Assembly (NCBI GenBank): GCA_024400815.1
Contig: JAKSMD010000014.1
Coordinates: 1 to 35,564, forward strand
From: Bacteroidales bacterium
GTDB lineage: Bacteria; Bacteroidota; Bacteroidia; Bacteroidales; WCHB1-69
Length of the DNA: 35,564 nt
Reading direction: 5' to 3'
A program made the translations under genes and the position numbers. Positions 8,701-17,107 of the stretch are shown piece after piece. The stretch's first letter is position 1. Each line of letters starts with the position of its first letter. The notes beneath the pieces are model-generated. The model had not been told where the DNA came from. It ran no database searches and saw nothing but the letters and a program-made list of their open reading frames with translations.

Positions 8701-11700
8701 CTGTTGGCTTCTGGCCAAATGGCGTTGGTGTCTTTTCCGACGTTCCAAGGGGTCAATTCAATCGGCATTTCATACTCGTAGTAGTTTTCCGTGAAGTCGG
8801 AACCCAAGCGGACAAATGCCGTAACATCGCCTTTTCTGAGTTCGCCGCTGTTGTACACATCTTCGGCGTGGATGAACATCTGCAAGTTGTTGAATTGTCG
8901 AAGGTCGTAGCTGGTGCTCTTGTAGATGGCACGAGCGTCACCATCCGGAAGGTCAACGGCCTTCATGGTGAGCGCTTGTTCGTTGATTTGATAAACAACC
9001 GTACCGAAGGCTTGTTCGCGTTGGATGCCTGGGGGCAATACATACGGGATAGGCGTTCTATTGGAGTTCTCCTCGTAACTGATGGTTCCCACATAAAATG
9101 AGCCTTCCCCATCGCCTTGGGTAGGAAGGTAGTCGCCTTCTTCCTGCAAACTCATGTTGTAGGTGCGCCAATCGCCACGCACCAATTCAAAGGTGGCAAA
9201 ACGACAGACAATCGGCTCTTCAAAATCGCGCATGAAGACACGCATGAAGCGAATGGAGTTGAATCCCGACATGTTGTTGACAACTTTGTCTGGGTTGTGA
9301 ATCGGAATGCGGAACTGATACCATTTCGTAGTAGGACGTGTGCCGTCAGGCAGTGGGTCTGGAACGGCTTCGAAAATATCGTTAATGTAGTTTTCGCCGA
9401 CCACCATGCGGTCTGGAGACAAGTTGATGACATATTGATAATACTTTTCTTCTTCGCTCAAGGTATTATCATTGTTCATGTCTTCCAAGTTCGGTAACTG
9501 GCTGGCAGAGGTAGGATAGTTTTCTGCCGTTTGGTCGTTGGCAGGAGAGTTGCCTTCTGCGTTGTTGAAGTATTTGTAGCGTTCTACGACTTTCACATCG
9601 GCTTGGTCGTAATCCGTGCCGCGGAAGTAATGGTAGTCATCGTTGGACGGGTCGTTGTAAGCCGTGATGTAGGCATCAGATGCCGTGCCGTATTCGTTGG
9701 CAATCAGTTGCAAGTAGGTGTCGTTGAAAAATTCGCGTTCTCTTTCATCTTGCAAACCATCGTAACCCACATCTTGGAATTGCCGTGCGTCATCTTCATT
9801 GTCGAATGCATTAACAATCAACTGGATGGTTGGGACGCGGCCCCAAACGGTGAATTCAACATCTTCGTCGCTGCCATCAGCAGGAAGACCGTTTTCGAAG
9901 AATTTCACCCCATCGCGCAAAATATCTTCTGAGATATCGCCTAAGTTGAAATAGAGTTTGCCGCCTGTGTGGCTAGGATTGTCGATGAACGGATCCATCA
10001 TCCAGAATTCGATGTATTCGTAGTTGGAGGATTCGAAATCTGTATTGTCGAACTTACGCATAATGCCGCCCCAACGGGTTTCAGGATCTCTCAAAGAACC
10101 ATCGTTTTCAATACCGTGGGAATAACCTTCCGAACCAGTGACATCGTAGTTGTACGGACCTTTTTCTGATGGATAGAAGGCCATGTTGAAAACGGTCATG
10201 TAGGTGGAAAGCTGGGTGCCGGATTGCTCTTTGTATGGGAACAACTCAGGTTCATAGACGGCACGGGCGTAGGGTTGGGAAAGGTCTTCCAACGTCAAGT
10301 TGTTCGGCGTGGAATTGTTGTTATTGTAAAATACGGAAGGGTCAATGATGTACCATGCCAAGCGGGCACGATTGTAGCCGTATGCCAATTGCTTACGAGC
10401 AGGGTCTGTGATGCTGATCGGTTGGGATTCTGGGAAGAGATCCGGCTGCCCTTGCGGGGTAGAGGCCAGCACCCAGTTAGAGATGGTTGTCAGGTCAACC
10501 GTGGATTTGGATGCCTCAAAGTCGTCAATGTAGGTGGTTCCCGTTTTGCCGATGGCTTTAGAGTGACCTGGGATGAAATGTGCAAACTCGCCTTCCAAAT
10601 TCAAGTTGGACATGGTGGTCGTGCTGTGGAAGGTGATTTTGTCAATCAGCTTGGTGAGGAAGGGAACCTCAGTTTTGTAGGCGAAATTCATACCCCAAAC
10701 CACATTGTTGATGGGTTCGTCGCCATAGTTGACTTTATTGGTGATGGGGCGTTCACGCAAGTTTAGGATGGTGGCGCCGATATTGAAGTCTTTGGAGAAG
10801 GTGTAGTCGAAGTTGGCACCGAACATGTATTGATCTGTGCCGAAATTGTCATCCTGCTCAATGCTTACGCTGATAGGCGTACCGGAGTTCAACACACCTT
10901 GGTTTAGGATGGTGATGGTACCCATGTCGTAGTTGACGGTGTAGTCCACATTTTCCGTAAGCGTGATGCCGCCGGCAGTAACTTTCACAGAACCTTGAGC
11001 CACATTGGTGGAGTTGAAATGATATTCGGAACCATAGGAGGATTGGTAACTACCTTCCAAATAGTATTTGTTTTTGTTGGTGATCTGCTGCGCCATCGTC
11101 TTGGTCATCGTGTACAAAGAGTCGAAAGCATATTGGTCTGCCAATTCCGGTTCTGGGATGACGGCTCTCAAGTCTTTGCCGAATGGTTCGATGGTTGGGA
11201 AGAAGATACGACCGTTGTTGGAGTTCACTGTACCGCCATTGGTGGCAGCCCCGTCGATAAAGTCAAAGATGCCATCTGGACTAGGGTCTTGTTGTTGGTT
11301 CAAACGGTCCAAGCCCATCAGTCGAATCAATGGAATACCCTTTTGAGAACCTTTGGTGAAGAATCCGTTTGCGATACCGTCAGAGTCGCCCGTGTACAAA
11401 ATATTCAATCTGAATTTTTCAGGGGAGATTTGGAATGCGGACAAGTTGTAAATGTTCTTCATCATCAATTTCCACAATGGGGAAACTGTGCTGAGGTTGG
11501 AACTCTTCAACAATTTGACACGAATACAGTTTGGTGCGGCTACTTCATTGGAGAATTCACCGACTTGATAGACCTTATCGTCGCCGATGACTGTGTATTG
11601 GAAGGCAACAGCCAAAACTTGGTCGGAGTTCAGTGCGGAATTCAAGGAGATGAAACCTAATTTCGTGTTAACGGTATATTCGGAAGGCGACAACAAACGG

Positions 11701-13040
11701 GCGCTTTCCACCTTTTCATAGTTGACCCCGGATCTCATGCCGATGGAGTGCATGTTGTTGGACACGTTGGAGATGTTGCGAATCAACGAGGTGTCTGCCA
11801 AGGTGGTCAAGTTGTTGATTTCATTGTCGGGATATTGCCCGCCAGAATATGCCGGGTTGTATGTGAGGGCTGAATATTCAGGACTGGCTTCACCTAAGTC
11901 GGTAAATGCAACGATATTACGGTTGTCGGTGGTGGCGGCGCCAACGGTGGTACGCCAAACTTCGATTTTTGTAATGACAATCGGAGAACCAACCAACGGC
12001 AAGGTGCTCATATATTCGTTGTAATGGTCGCGGAAGTATTGGCCGAGGAAGAAGTGTTTGTTCTCTTCATATTCGTCGGCGCGGAAATAGAAGTCTTCCT
12101 GCTCAGAACCGCCTGTGATGGTCATGGTCTGGGAGGAGCTGTTCTTCTGAGAGGCAACGGCAGTGACGGTTAAGTTACCAAACTTCAACTGCGTTTTTAC
12201 ACCAAAAAGACTTTGACTACCCGTAATCAAAGTGCTGTTCAATGGCAATGTGACATTGCCGAATTCAAGCAATTGGAGAATGTCGTCTTCTTTGCCTCCA
12301 TATTTGAGTTTGAGTTTGTCGGAGTTGTTGTCTAAGGTCAGCTCGTCGGTGGTGTAGTTGAGGTTGAACTCGATTTTATCACCAATCTTGGCTATCAAGT
12401 TGAGCTGGATGTCCTCGTCAAAGTCGAATTGCAATTGGCGACGCTGTTTGACGGGCATACTTTTGTTGTCAACACTGGTGTATTTGATGCCGAACTTAAG
12501 GCCGAGGTTGCCAGAAGGTCGAATGTCAATGGTGTTGCTGCCGAAAATGCTTTCGAAAATGTCACCGCCAACATGTAATTCCGGTATGAGACCGCCGCCT
12601 TTGCGATTGCCGCCTGTGTATCCCGTGCTGTGCGAATACCAATAGTCATCAATGCTTTGGCGAAGGTCGTAGTCGATATATTCGTTGACATCCATGTATG
12701 CGCCCGGACCGAAAGGGGTGCTGCCGGTCATATATTGGAAGTCGTAAGTGTTGGTTTCAGGATTGTATTCAATGACAGTGCCTACGCCTGTCTGATTGTT
12801 CAAGAAGAATGGGCTACTATGGCTGTTGTTCAGAGGGTTGTTGTCAGGTTGTGGCAGATGTGATGCGGTGCTGTCGTGCGGAGTAGTATCCGGAGGACAA
12901 ATAGAACTGGGTATCACAAAATATTCGGAGGGAACAGTTGTTGGCAAGATGGCTGCGAATAAGTCGCCCCACGAATAAAAAAGGCAGACGAGTGCCGTGA
13001 TTAGATAGTAGCAGATTTGTTTTTTATAAGGTGTTTTCAA
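5775..13040 (-). CDS. sprA: T9SS outer-membrane translocon SprA (Sov)
   Basis: SprA/Sov is the very large outer-membrane barrel through which T9SS cargo leaves the cell. This protein has 2421 residues, close to the usual SprA size of about 2400-2500. A signal peptide covers about 1-29 (ending DLFAA), followed by a Pro/Ser/Asn-rich stretch to about residue 75. Family-typical segments include LKFGIKYTSVDNKS, TVTAVASQKNSSSQ, the GKTGTTYIDDFEASKS segment and a barrel-like C-terminus. A charged low-complexity insert (NKPNNKNGGPKERNK, then Asp/Glu-rich) at about residues 1917-1960 is probably a surface loop. The start is TTG at 13038-13040; no ATG is available in frame after the upstream stop. It begins 13 bases after the ruvA stop, and ruvA-sprA adjacency is known in other Bacteroidota. 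Confidence 0.95.
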   Translation of the reverse strand: MKTPYKKQICYYLITALVCLFYSWGDLFAAILPTTVPSEYFVIPSSICPPDTTPHDSTASHLPQPDNNPLNNSHSSPFFLNNQTGVGTVIEYNPETNTYDFQYMTGSTPFGPGAYMDVNEYIDYDLRQSIDDYWYSHSTGYTGGNRKGGGLIPELHVGGDIFESIFGSNTIDIRPSGNLGLKFGIKYTSVDNKSMPVKQRRQLQFDFDEDIQLNLIAKIGDKIEFNLNYTTDELTLDNNSDKLKLKYGGKEDDILQLLEFGNVTLPLNSTLITGSQSLFGVKTQLKFGNLTVTAVASQKNSSSQTMTITGGSEQEDFYFRADEYEENKHFFLGQYFRDHYNEYMSTLPLVGSPIVITKIEVWRTTVGAATTDNRNIVAFTDLGEASPEYSALTYNPAYSGGQYPDNEINNLTTLADTSLIRNISNVSNNMHSIGMRSGVNYEKVESARLLSPSEYTVNTKLGFISLNSALNSDQVLAVAFQYTVIGDDKVYQVGEFSNEVAAPNCIRVKLLKSSNLSTVSPLWKLMMKNIYNLSAFQISPEKFRLNILYTGDSDGIANGFFTKGSQKGIPLIRLMGLDRLNQQQDPSPDGIFDFIDGAATNGGTVNSNNGRIFFPTIEPFGKDLRAVIPEPELADQYAFDSLYTMTKTMAQQITNKNKYYLEGSYQSSYGSEYHFNSTNVAQGSVKVTAGGITLTENVDYTVNYDMGTITILNQGVLNSGTPISVSIEQDDNFGTDQYMFGANFDYTFSKDFNIGATILNLRERPITNKVNYGDEPINNVVWGMNFAYKTEVPFLTKLIDKITFHSTTTMSNLNLEGEFAHFIPGHSKAIGKTGTTYIDDFEASKSTVDLTTISNWVLASTPQGQPDLFPESQPISITDPARKQLAYGYNRARLAWYIIDPSVFYNNNNSTPNNLTLEDLSQPYARAVYEPELFPYKEQSGTQLSTYMTVFNMAFYPSEKGPYNYDVTGSEGYSHGIENDGSLRDPETRWGGIMRKFDNTDFESSNYEYIEFWMMDPFIDNPSHTGGKLYFNLGDISEDILRDGVKFFENGLPADGSDEDVEFTVWGRVPTIQLIVNAFDNEDDARQFQDVGYDGLQDEREREFFNDTYLQLIANEYGTASDAYITAYNDPSNDDYHYFRGTDYDQADVKVVERYKYFNNAEGNSPANDQTAENYPTSASQLPNLEDMNNDNTLSEEEKYYQYVINLSPDRMVVGENYINDIFEAVPDPLPDGTRPTTKWYQFRIPIHNPDKVVNNMSGFNSIRFMRVFMRDFEEPIVCRFATFELVRGDWRTYNMSLQEEGDYLPTQGDGEGSFYVGTISYEENSNRTPIPYVLPPGIQREQAFGTVVYQINEQALTMKAVDLPDGDARAIYKSTSYDLRQFNNLQMFIHAEDVYNSGELRKGDVTAFVRLGSDFTENYYEYEMPIELTPWNVGKDTNAIWPEANRMRIYLDSLVALKQERNMAVRYGNHSSNLVPYYKETEDGNIIRVVGMPNLGEVTTIMIGIRNPKKKNMHDDDDMLPKSVEMWVNELRLCGFDDKQGFAALLRARLNLADVGDLTVSGTYSTPGFGSIEQSVTERSTETKYNLDIATNIDGGKILFPEKWNIKIPIHYDYSLGISQPEYNPLNPDVKLKDDLSTYQTAEERDSIRFLTNVFTQRQNVNLMNVRKERNFDGGKIKMHPWDIENFDLSYSYSELVQRDVDMEMNNEYIHDGEIGYTFSTNPKNYRPFSKVKGLKSKWLQLIRDFNITPMPKNVTIRTSLRRELQEFKYRPKSQGNIIVDTSFVKTFDWTRNYALNWDIFQSLRLEYRADASARIDEPDGLIDTRTEKDSVWHCLGRGGRTTDFRQTFSGTYQIPINKIPLFNWINANVRYQSTYQYTASALSLAYLGNTIQNSNNYQANGTLNMVTLYNNVPYLKKINQGKNKPNNKNGGPKERNKSSLGKDSKDGEEVEEADNLAAKDSIKEKPQYGKIILDGTLRVLMLVRNISANYTHGNGTVLPGYMGIPNLFGIDFTDNSPGFLFVFGGQPDVQAIGAQKHWLTTDSLMNTAYQRTKSDMFTYRATIEPFKDFRIDVSGSRNLTENFSEYFHVDQEGVLYHYTPQRNGAFSMTYCGLKTFFADYDQLFEDFKNSRGLIAQRLAEANPNCSGDVDPETGFPLGYSEVSQDVLMGAFFASYMGKDAEHMDISTPFLKIPLPNWRLNYNGFSKIKGVDKVFQSLSLVHNYTCTYQVGNYATNIAYLEDGTALNALGDFIPSREISQMAISEQFGPLVGFDMTLKNSLLLKVEYKQSRNVALSFTNNQITETSSKELVVSGGYRFKDLKLGLIFSGEKRQFVSDLNLTAGVGIKNNQTMLRKIQEDVDQVSSGMLTATINIAAEYQFSQMVGLKFYYDQTINRPKMTNQYDNMNFETGISVQLMLSQ

Positions 13041-13053
13041 TTGAATATCAGTG

Positions 13054-13647
13054 CTATAATAATTTCAAAGACTTCTTAATAAGTTCTTCTACAGATAAAT
13101 TAATTCCTTCCGCTTTGATGATTTTATCCAGAACAGATTCGGCACTGGATTTGGGAAATCCCAAAGCAATTAAAGCAGTTAACGCATCATATTTATTATT
13201 ATTGTATGTAACTGAAATTTTTGATGCATTGGCCCATTCTGCCTTCTTGGCTTTGTCTTTCAATTCTACGATTACGCGTTGGGCCGTCTTGGCTCCGATC
13301 CCCTTCACAGATTGGATGGTTCTGACGTCCTCAGTGGCGATGGCGTTGAGCACTTCGCCAACACTTAAGGAGGAAAGAATGAGTCGCGAAGTGTTCGGTC
13401 CGATGCCGTTGACCGACAGCAGCAGCTTGAAGAGTTCGCGTTCTTCTTCTTCCAAAAATCCGTAAAGTGTCTGAGAATCTTCTTTGACAATGTAATACGT
13501 GAGCAGGCGAATCTCGCCCTCTTCGTCTTTCAGCTTGGAATAGGTGGCTAATGAAATATTGATGTAAAAGCCAATGCCACCAGCAGTTTCCATGATGACA
13601 TAGGCAGGATTTTTTTCTACAATTTTGCCTTTGATATAACTGATCAT
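13054..13647 (-). CDS. ruvA: Holliday junction branch migration subunit RuvA
   Basis: RuvA binds four-way DNA junctions and loads the RuvB motor during recombinational repair. The protein has 197 residues from the ATG at 13647, the normal family length. A longer in-frame version reaching 13698 would begin upstream of the -7 element at 13668-13675, so I reject it. The N-terminus (MISYIKGKIVEKNPAYVIMET) is the OB-fold domain I. The central helix-hairpin-helix motifs include LLSVNGIGPNTSRLIL and IQSVKGIGAKTAQRVIVELK. The C-terminal 45 residues form the RuvB-binding three-helix domain (YDALTALIALGFPKS). It is the promoter-proximal gene of a ruvA-sprA transcript. Confidence 0.96.
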   Translation of the reverse strand: MISYIKGKIVEKNPAYVIMETAGGIGFYINISLATYSKLKDEEGEIRLLTYYIVKEDSQTLYGFLEEEERELFKLLLSVNGIGPNTSRLILSSLSVGEVLNAIATEDVRTIQSVKGIGAKTAQRVIVELKDKAKKAEWANASKISVTYNNNKYDALTALIALGFPKSSAESVLDKIIKAEGINLSVEELIKKSLKLL

Positions 13648-13667
13648 AGGGGTAAGGTTAAGGGCGG

Positions 13668-13700
13668 CAAAGATACAAAAAATAGTGCCATCCCCCAATG
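13668..13700 (-). promoter_or_regulatory. Promoter of the ruvA-sprA operon
   Basis: The minus strand has TATCTTTG (plus 13668-13675), matching TAnnTTTG, 20 bases before the ruvA ATG. A TTG lies about 20 bases further upstream, at the place expected for the -33 element. No second clear promoter is visible before sprA. Confidence 0.65.
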
Positions 13701-13771
13701 CTAAATTCTTAATCTATAATCATTCGGAAAGAAAAGGATGCAAAAGACGTTATCTTGACTATGATGAAAGA

Positions 13772-14440
13772 TTATAGGTGGTTCAATATTTCACAAGGAT
13801 GTTTGATGAGAAGGTCAGCGTGTGCTTCTTCCAGTTCGCTTTGCGGTCGATAGCCCCAAAGTACGCCGACGGCGAGGAGCCCGGCGCGATGCGCAGTCTC
13901 CATATCAACAGAGGTGTCCCCTAAATAGAGGGTCTCTGATTTTGAGCATCCTGTTGCTTCCAAGATGTCGTATACGATTTGTGGATGGGGCTTGACGGGC
14001 ACTTTGGCGCGTTGTCCGAAAAGCGCATCCCATTGGATGGTTGGGAAAAAGTTGGCCATCAACGGCGCCAAGGCTGCATGAACTTTGTTTGTGGCTACTG
14101 CAAGTTGGATGTCTTGTGCTTGCAATTGTTCCAAGGTTTCTGTAAGTCCTGCATAAACGCGTGTTTTGTCGTGCATGTGGAGGGTGTAGTATTCTAAAAA
14201 TTCCTTAAAGCAGGTGTCATAGATGACGCCCTCTTTTTGCCCTTCCGGCAAGATACGTTCGATAAGCTTGGGCATTCCATTGCCTACAAAGTAACGGTAG
14301 GCGTCAACGGGATGTGTCGGAAAACCATGATGGCTAAGTACATAGTTGGCGGAGTCGGCAAGGTCCTCCAAGGTGTTGAGCAGGGTGCCGTCTAAATCAA
14401 AAATGATGAGTTTTATAGAGGTTGTGGTTCCTTTTAACAT
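13772..14440 (-). CDS. HAD-superfamily phosphatase, phosphoglycolate phosphatase (Gph) type
   Basis: This 222-residue protein belongs to HAD subfamily IA. The nucleophile motif is FDLDGTLLNT (Asp15 and Asp17). A helical cap follows (HHGFPTHPVDAYRYFVGNGM), then the Thr of motif II in VATNK, the Lys of motif III in VKPHPQ, and the Mg-binding acidic motif LGDTSVDM. Phosphoglycolate is the commonest substrate of this branch, but related enzymes act on other small phosphates, so the substrate is not settled. I chose the ATG at 14440. A TTG at 14449 would add three residues but lies only 10 bases from the promoter -7 element. The gene runs alone between rfbC and ruvA and has its own promoter. Confidence 0.85.
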   Translation of the reverse strand: MLKGTTTSIKLIIFDLDGTLLNTLEDLADSANYVLSHHGFPTHPVDAYRYFVGNGMPKLIERILPEGQKEGVIYDTCFKEFLEYYTLHMHDKTRVYAGLTETLEQLQAQDIQLAVATNKVHAALAPLMANFFPTIQWDALFGQRAKVPVKPHPQIVYDILEATGCSKSETLYLGDTSVDMETAHRAGLLAVGVLWGYRPQSELEEAHADLLIKHPCEILNHL

Positions 14441-14459
14441 AAAGAGCAAAATGAAGTTG

Positions 14460-14467
14460 CAAAAGTA
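14460..14467 (-). promoter_or_regulatory. Promoter -7 element of the gph-like gene
   Basis: TACTTTTG on the minus strand fits TAnnTTTG and ends 19 bases before the ATG at 14440. It lies in the 102-base gap after rfbC. Confidence 0.55.
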
Positions 14468-14542
14468 GTCTTCTGCTTGCGGACTTTTTTTAGATTTTAT
14501 AAGTGGTCTTTCCTTTGTACAGGTACGGTTAGTAGTTGGCTA

Positions 14543-15103
14543 TTACAAGACGTCTTTGAAGATAAATGGAGAATCAAAATCCTTCAAAAAGGGTCCGATG
14601 CTGTCTTTCTCGGATGTGAGCGGATTATCCACTTGCCAATCAATATGCAAATCTGGATCGTCGAAGCGGATGCTCCCTTCGGAAGCTTTGTTGTAAAAGT
14701 TAGAGCATTTGTAGAAAAAAACGGTATTGTCTTCTAAGGCGGCAAAGCCATGGGCAAAACCGGCGGGAATGTAGAATTGACGGAAGTTGTCTTCTGTAAG
14801 CAGTACGGAAAGATATTGGCCGTAGGTCGGACTGCCTTTGCGAATATCGACTGCAAAATCTATGGCGGCGCCTTTCAAGATGCGTACTAATTTTGCTTGT
14901 GCGAATGGCGTCTTTTGGAAATGGAGGCCGCGCACTACGCCTTTTTGGGAGCACGACTGATTGTCTTGTACCCAATGCTCGCGAATGCCGGCTTCTTCTA
15001 AGGCCTTTTCATTATAACTTTCAAAAAAATATCCGCGGTCGTCATGAAAGATTTTGGGCTCCAGTATGACGAGTCCGGGAATGTGAGGTCTTTCGATTTT
15101 CAT
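14543..15103 (-). CDS. rfbC: dTDP-4-dehydrorhamnose 3,5-epimerase
   Basis: RfbC (RmlC) epimerises dTDP-4-keto-6-deoxyglucose at C3 and C5 in dTDP-L-rhamnose synthesis, supplying surface polysaccharide assembly. The 186-residue length is normal. The cupin core shows the N-terminal HDDRGYFFESYNE segment, the catalytic His61 in GVVRGLHFQ, the PFAQAKLVRILKGAAIDFAVD strand pair, YIPAGFAHGF at 111-120 and the probable catalytic Tyr131 in FFYKCSNFY. The usual partners rfbA, rfbB and rfbD are not in the window, so it is an orphan here. It lies 89 bases downstream of the ClC gene behind an unusual leader almost free of G in the transcript, with no recognised promoter in between. Confidence 0.95.
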   Translation of the reverse strand: MKIERPHIPGLVILEPKIFHDDRGYFFESYNEKALEEAGIREHWVQDNQSCSQKGVVRGLHFQKTPFAQAKLVRILKGAAIDFAVDIRKGSPTYGQYLSVLLTEDNFRQFYIPAGFAHGFAALEDNTVFFYKCSNFYNKASEGSIRFDDPDLHIDWQVDNPLTSEKDSIGPFLKDFDSPFIFKDVL

Positions 15104-15192
15104 TGCTTTAGGGTGGTTAGATGGATGGGACTAGGTGGGTGGTTGATTGATAGATGAGTAGAATGGTAGATAGGTAGAGGTAGGATAATGGA
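15104..15192. other. Strand-biased, nearly G-free spacer (in the transcript sense) before rfbC
   Basis: On the plus strand this gap is built from short GGT, GAT and TAG words and has only a handful of C. On the coding (minus) strand it is therefore a C/A/T tract almost without G and unlikely to fold. It has degenerate repeats such as CTACC and CTATC but no exact tandem unit. It contains no gene. Confidence 0.6.
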
Positions 15193-16989
15193 TTAGTCTT
15201 CGGATTCAGAAGCTACGAATTGCTGATAGATGGCCAAAAATCGGGCTTTGGATAGGAATCCAATGTACATGCGGTCTCGCGTGATGACCGGGATGTTGAA
15301 ATTTCCCGTGCGATTGAATTTTTCCAAGACGATGGCTGCCGTATCATCTTCGTATATGAATTCTTCAGGTTCTATCATGAGGTCTTCAACATGGACAAGG
15401 TCATATAGTTCTTGGCGGAAGATGATGTCACGATGGTCGTCCATGACGAGCAGTCCGGAGAAGAGCTGGTTGTCGTCAATGACCACGAAGAGGTTGCGTT
15501 TGCAGTGTGCGATATAGTCGGTGTAGGTTCTCAGCGAACTGTGTACGGGCACGGTGATGATGTCCTTGTCGATGATGTTCTGCCATTGCAGTTTACGCAA
15601 GGCGAATTTGTCTTTGTTATGGGTTTTTAGATTGCCTTTTACCGCTAATGGGAAGGTATAAACGGAGTATTTTTCAAAAGGATAGACGCTGAGGTAGGAG
15701 CAGGCGGCGGTAATCATCAGGGGAATGAGCAGGGTGTAGCCGCCGGAGAGCTCCGCAATGAGGAACATGGCGGTCATAGGGGCTTGCATTACGCCCGTCA
15801 TCACACCAGCCATGCCAGCGAGGATGAAGTTCACATAGGGAATTTCCAGTCCGGTGAGGTGGTGGGTGACGGCGGCGACGAAGAATCCTGTGTAGGCGCC
15901 GATGAACAAGGTGGGCGCGAAAACGCCACCAATGCCGCCGGAAGCTGTGGTGAAGGTGGTGGCAAAAACTTTGAATAAGATGATGCCTGCAATGCCCAAA
16001 AAGAATATGGCACGCTTGGAACAAGGTGCCCACAACGGAGAATTGTGGAAAATAGTGTCATAACCCCCGTTTATCAAGGTGTTGATGCTATCATAACCTT
16101 CCCCATAGAATACGGGGAAAATATAGATGAGCGCGCAAAGGACAAGGCCGCCCAAAATGGCTTTGAGGTAGGGTTTTCGAATGCCTCGCATGTGCTTCTC
16201 TATCCAACGAGAGAGTCGCAGAAAATATACGGAGATGAGTCCGGTGAGCAATCCCAAAATGATGTAAAGCGGGATGTTGTATAGATAGAACCCTTGGGTT
16301 ACATTGACGGTGAACATGACGTCGCGGCCGAGAAATAAGAGCGACATGACAGTTCCGGTGGCGGCAGAGAGCAGCAGTGGAAGAATGGCGCTGCCCGTCA
16401 AGTCGAGCATCAGTACTTCGAAAGTGAAGACGATGGCGGCAATGGGGGCCTTGAAGACGGCGGCCATGGCGGCGGCAGAGCCGCAGGCCAGCAGCAAGGT
16501 GGTCTGCTTGGCATTGAGCTTGAAGAATTGCGCCACATTGGAACCTATAGCCGAACCGGTCAGCACGATCGGCGCTTCCAAACCAACGGAACCGCCGAAC
16601 CCGACGGTGATGGCACTCGAAATCATGGAGGAGTAAGTGTTGTGTGAACGCAACTTGCCATCGTTTTTGCAGATAGACTTTAATACGATGCTCACCCCAT
16701 GACTGAGGTTGTCTTTGACAACACGGCGAACGAATAGCAAGGTGAGCAGGATGCCGATGGTTGGCAAAATCAAATAGAAATAGTTGACACTTGCATTGGG
16801 AAATGCTTTGCCGAGTGCTTGCGTGGTGAAGTGCACAAGGTTTTTAATGATGACCGCAGCAGCAGCACCTAATATGCCGATAAAAACACTCAGCATCAGC
16901 AACATCGTACGCTGACTGAAATGCTTTCGGATAAAGCGCCGAATACGAACCAGTCGATAAGTCAACCAATATTTTTTTATTTTTTGCAT
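15193..16989 (-). CDS. ClC-family chloride channel/transporter with C-terminal CBS domain pair
   Basis: This 598-residue inner-membrane protein moves chloride or a similar anion. The ClC core covers about 30-440 and contains FGGSVGLEAPIV (the gating glutamate is Glu138), SHGVS at 96-100 in place of the usual GSGIP motif, and GGIGGVFAPTLFIGA at 351-365. Residues 191-192 are Glu-Val; the second position corresponds to the internal 'proton glutamate' of E. coli ClC-ec1 (Glu203) and is Val in animal ClC channels. The C-terminus, about 470-590, carries two CBS-like units, which usually bind adenine nucleotides. The ATG at 16989 was chosen because the longer frame to 17193 would run through a promoter element and the upstream gene's terminator. 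Confidence 0.92.
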   Translation of the reverse strand: MQKIKKYWLTYRLVRIRRFIRKHFSQRTMLLMLSVFIGILGAAAAVIIKNLVHFTTQALGKAFPNASVNYFYLILPTIGILLTLLFVRRVVKDNLSHGVSIVLKSICKNDGKLRSHNTYSSMISSAITVGFGGSVGLEAPIVLTGSAIGSNVAQFFKLNAKQTTLLLACGSAAAMAAVFKAPIAAIVFTFEVLMLDLTGSAILPLLLSAATGTVMSLLFLGRDVMFTVNVTQGFYLYNIPLYIILGLLTGLISVYFLRLSRWIEKHMRGIRKPYLKAILGGLVLCALIYIFPVFYGEGYDSINTLINGGYDTIFHNSPLWAPCSKRAIFFLGIAGIILFKVFATTFTTASGGIGGVFAPTLFIGAYTGFFVAAVTHHLTGLEIPYVNFILAGMAGVMTGVMQAPMTAMFLIAELSGGYTLLIPLMITAACSYLSVYPFEKYSVYTFPLAVKGNLKTHNKDKFALRKLQWQNIIDKDIITVPVHSSLRTYTDYIAHCKRNLFVVIDDNQLFSGLLVMDDHRDIIFRQELYDLVHVEDLMIEPEEFIYEDDTAAIVLEKFNRTGNFNIPVITRDRMYIGFLSKARFLAIYQQFVASESED

Positions 16990-16998
16990 AAGAAGCGG

Positions 16999-17006
16999 CA
17001 AACATA
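16999..17006 (-). promoter_or_regulatory. Promoter -7 element of the ClC gene
   Basis: TATGTTTG on the minus strand fits TAnnTTTG, nine bases before the ATG at 16989. It lies just downstream of the S46 peptidase terminator and fixes the ClC start. Confidence 0.6.
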
Positions 17007-17052
17007 CATAAAAATTTGCAATCCCGTTCTTTCTTGCGGCTTTTACTTCCCA

Positions 17053-17087
17053 TAAAAAAAGGACCGCCGTTTTCAGCGATCCTTTTG
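17053..17087 (-). terminator. Rho-independent terminator of the S46 peptidase gene
   Basis: On the minus strand an 11-bp stem (AAAAGGATCGC with GCGGTCCTTTT, one T-G pair; plus arms 17057-17067 and 17076-17086) is followed by a run of seven T. It begins about 20 bases after the peptidase stop codon. Confidence 0.85.
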
Positions 17088-17107
17088 CTTTGTATGAGAA
17101 TGATGTG

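Noticed and set aside
10995..11660. 221-codon plus-strand frame and several similar ones within 5967-12863
   Set aside because: All are antisense to sprA, which is continuous over its full length. None has a promoter element or a recognisable product.
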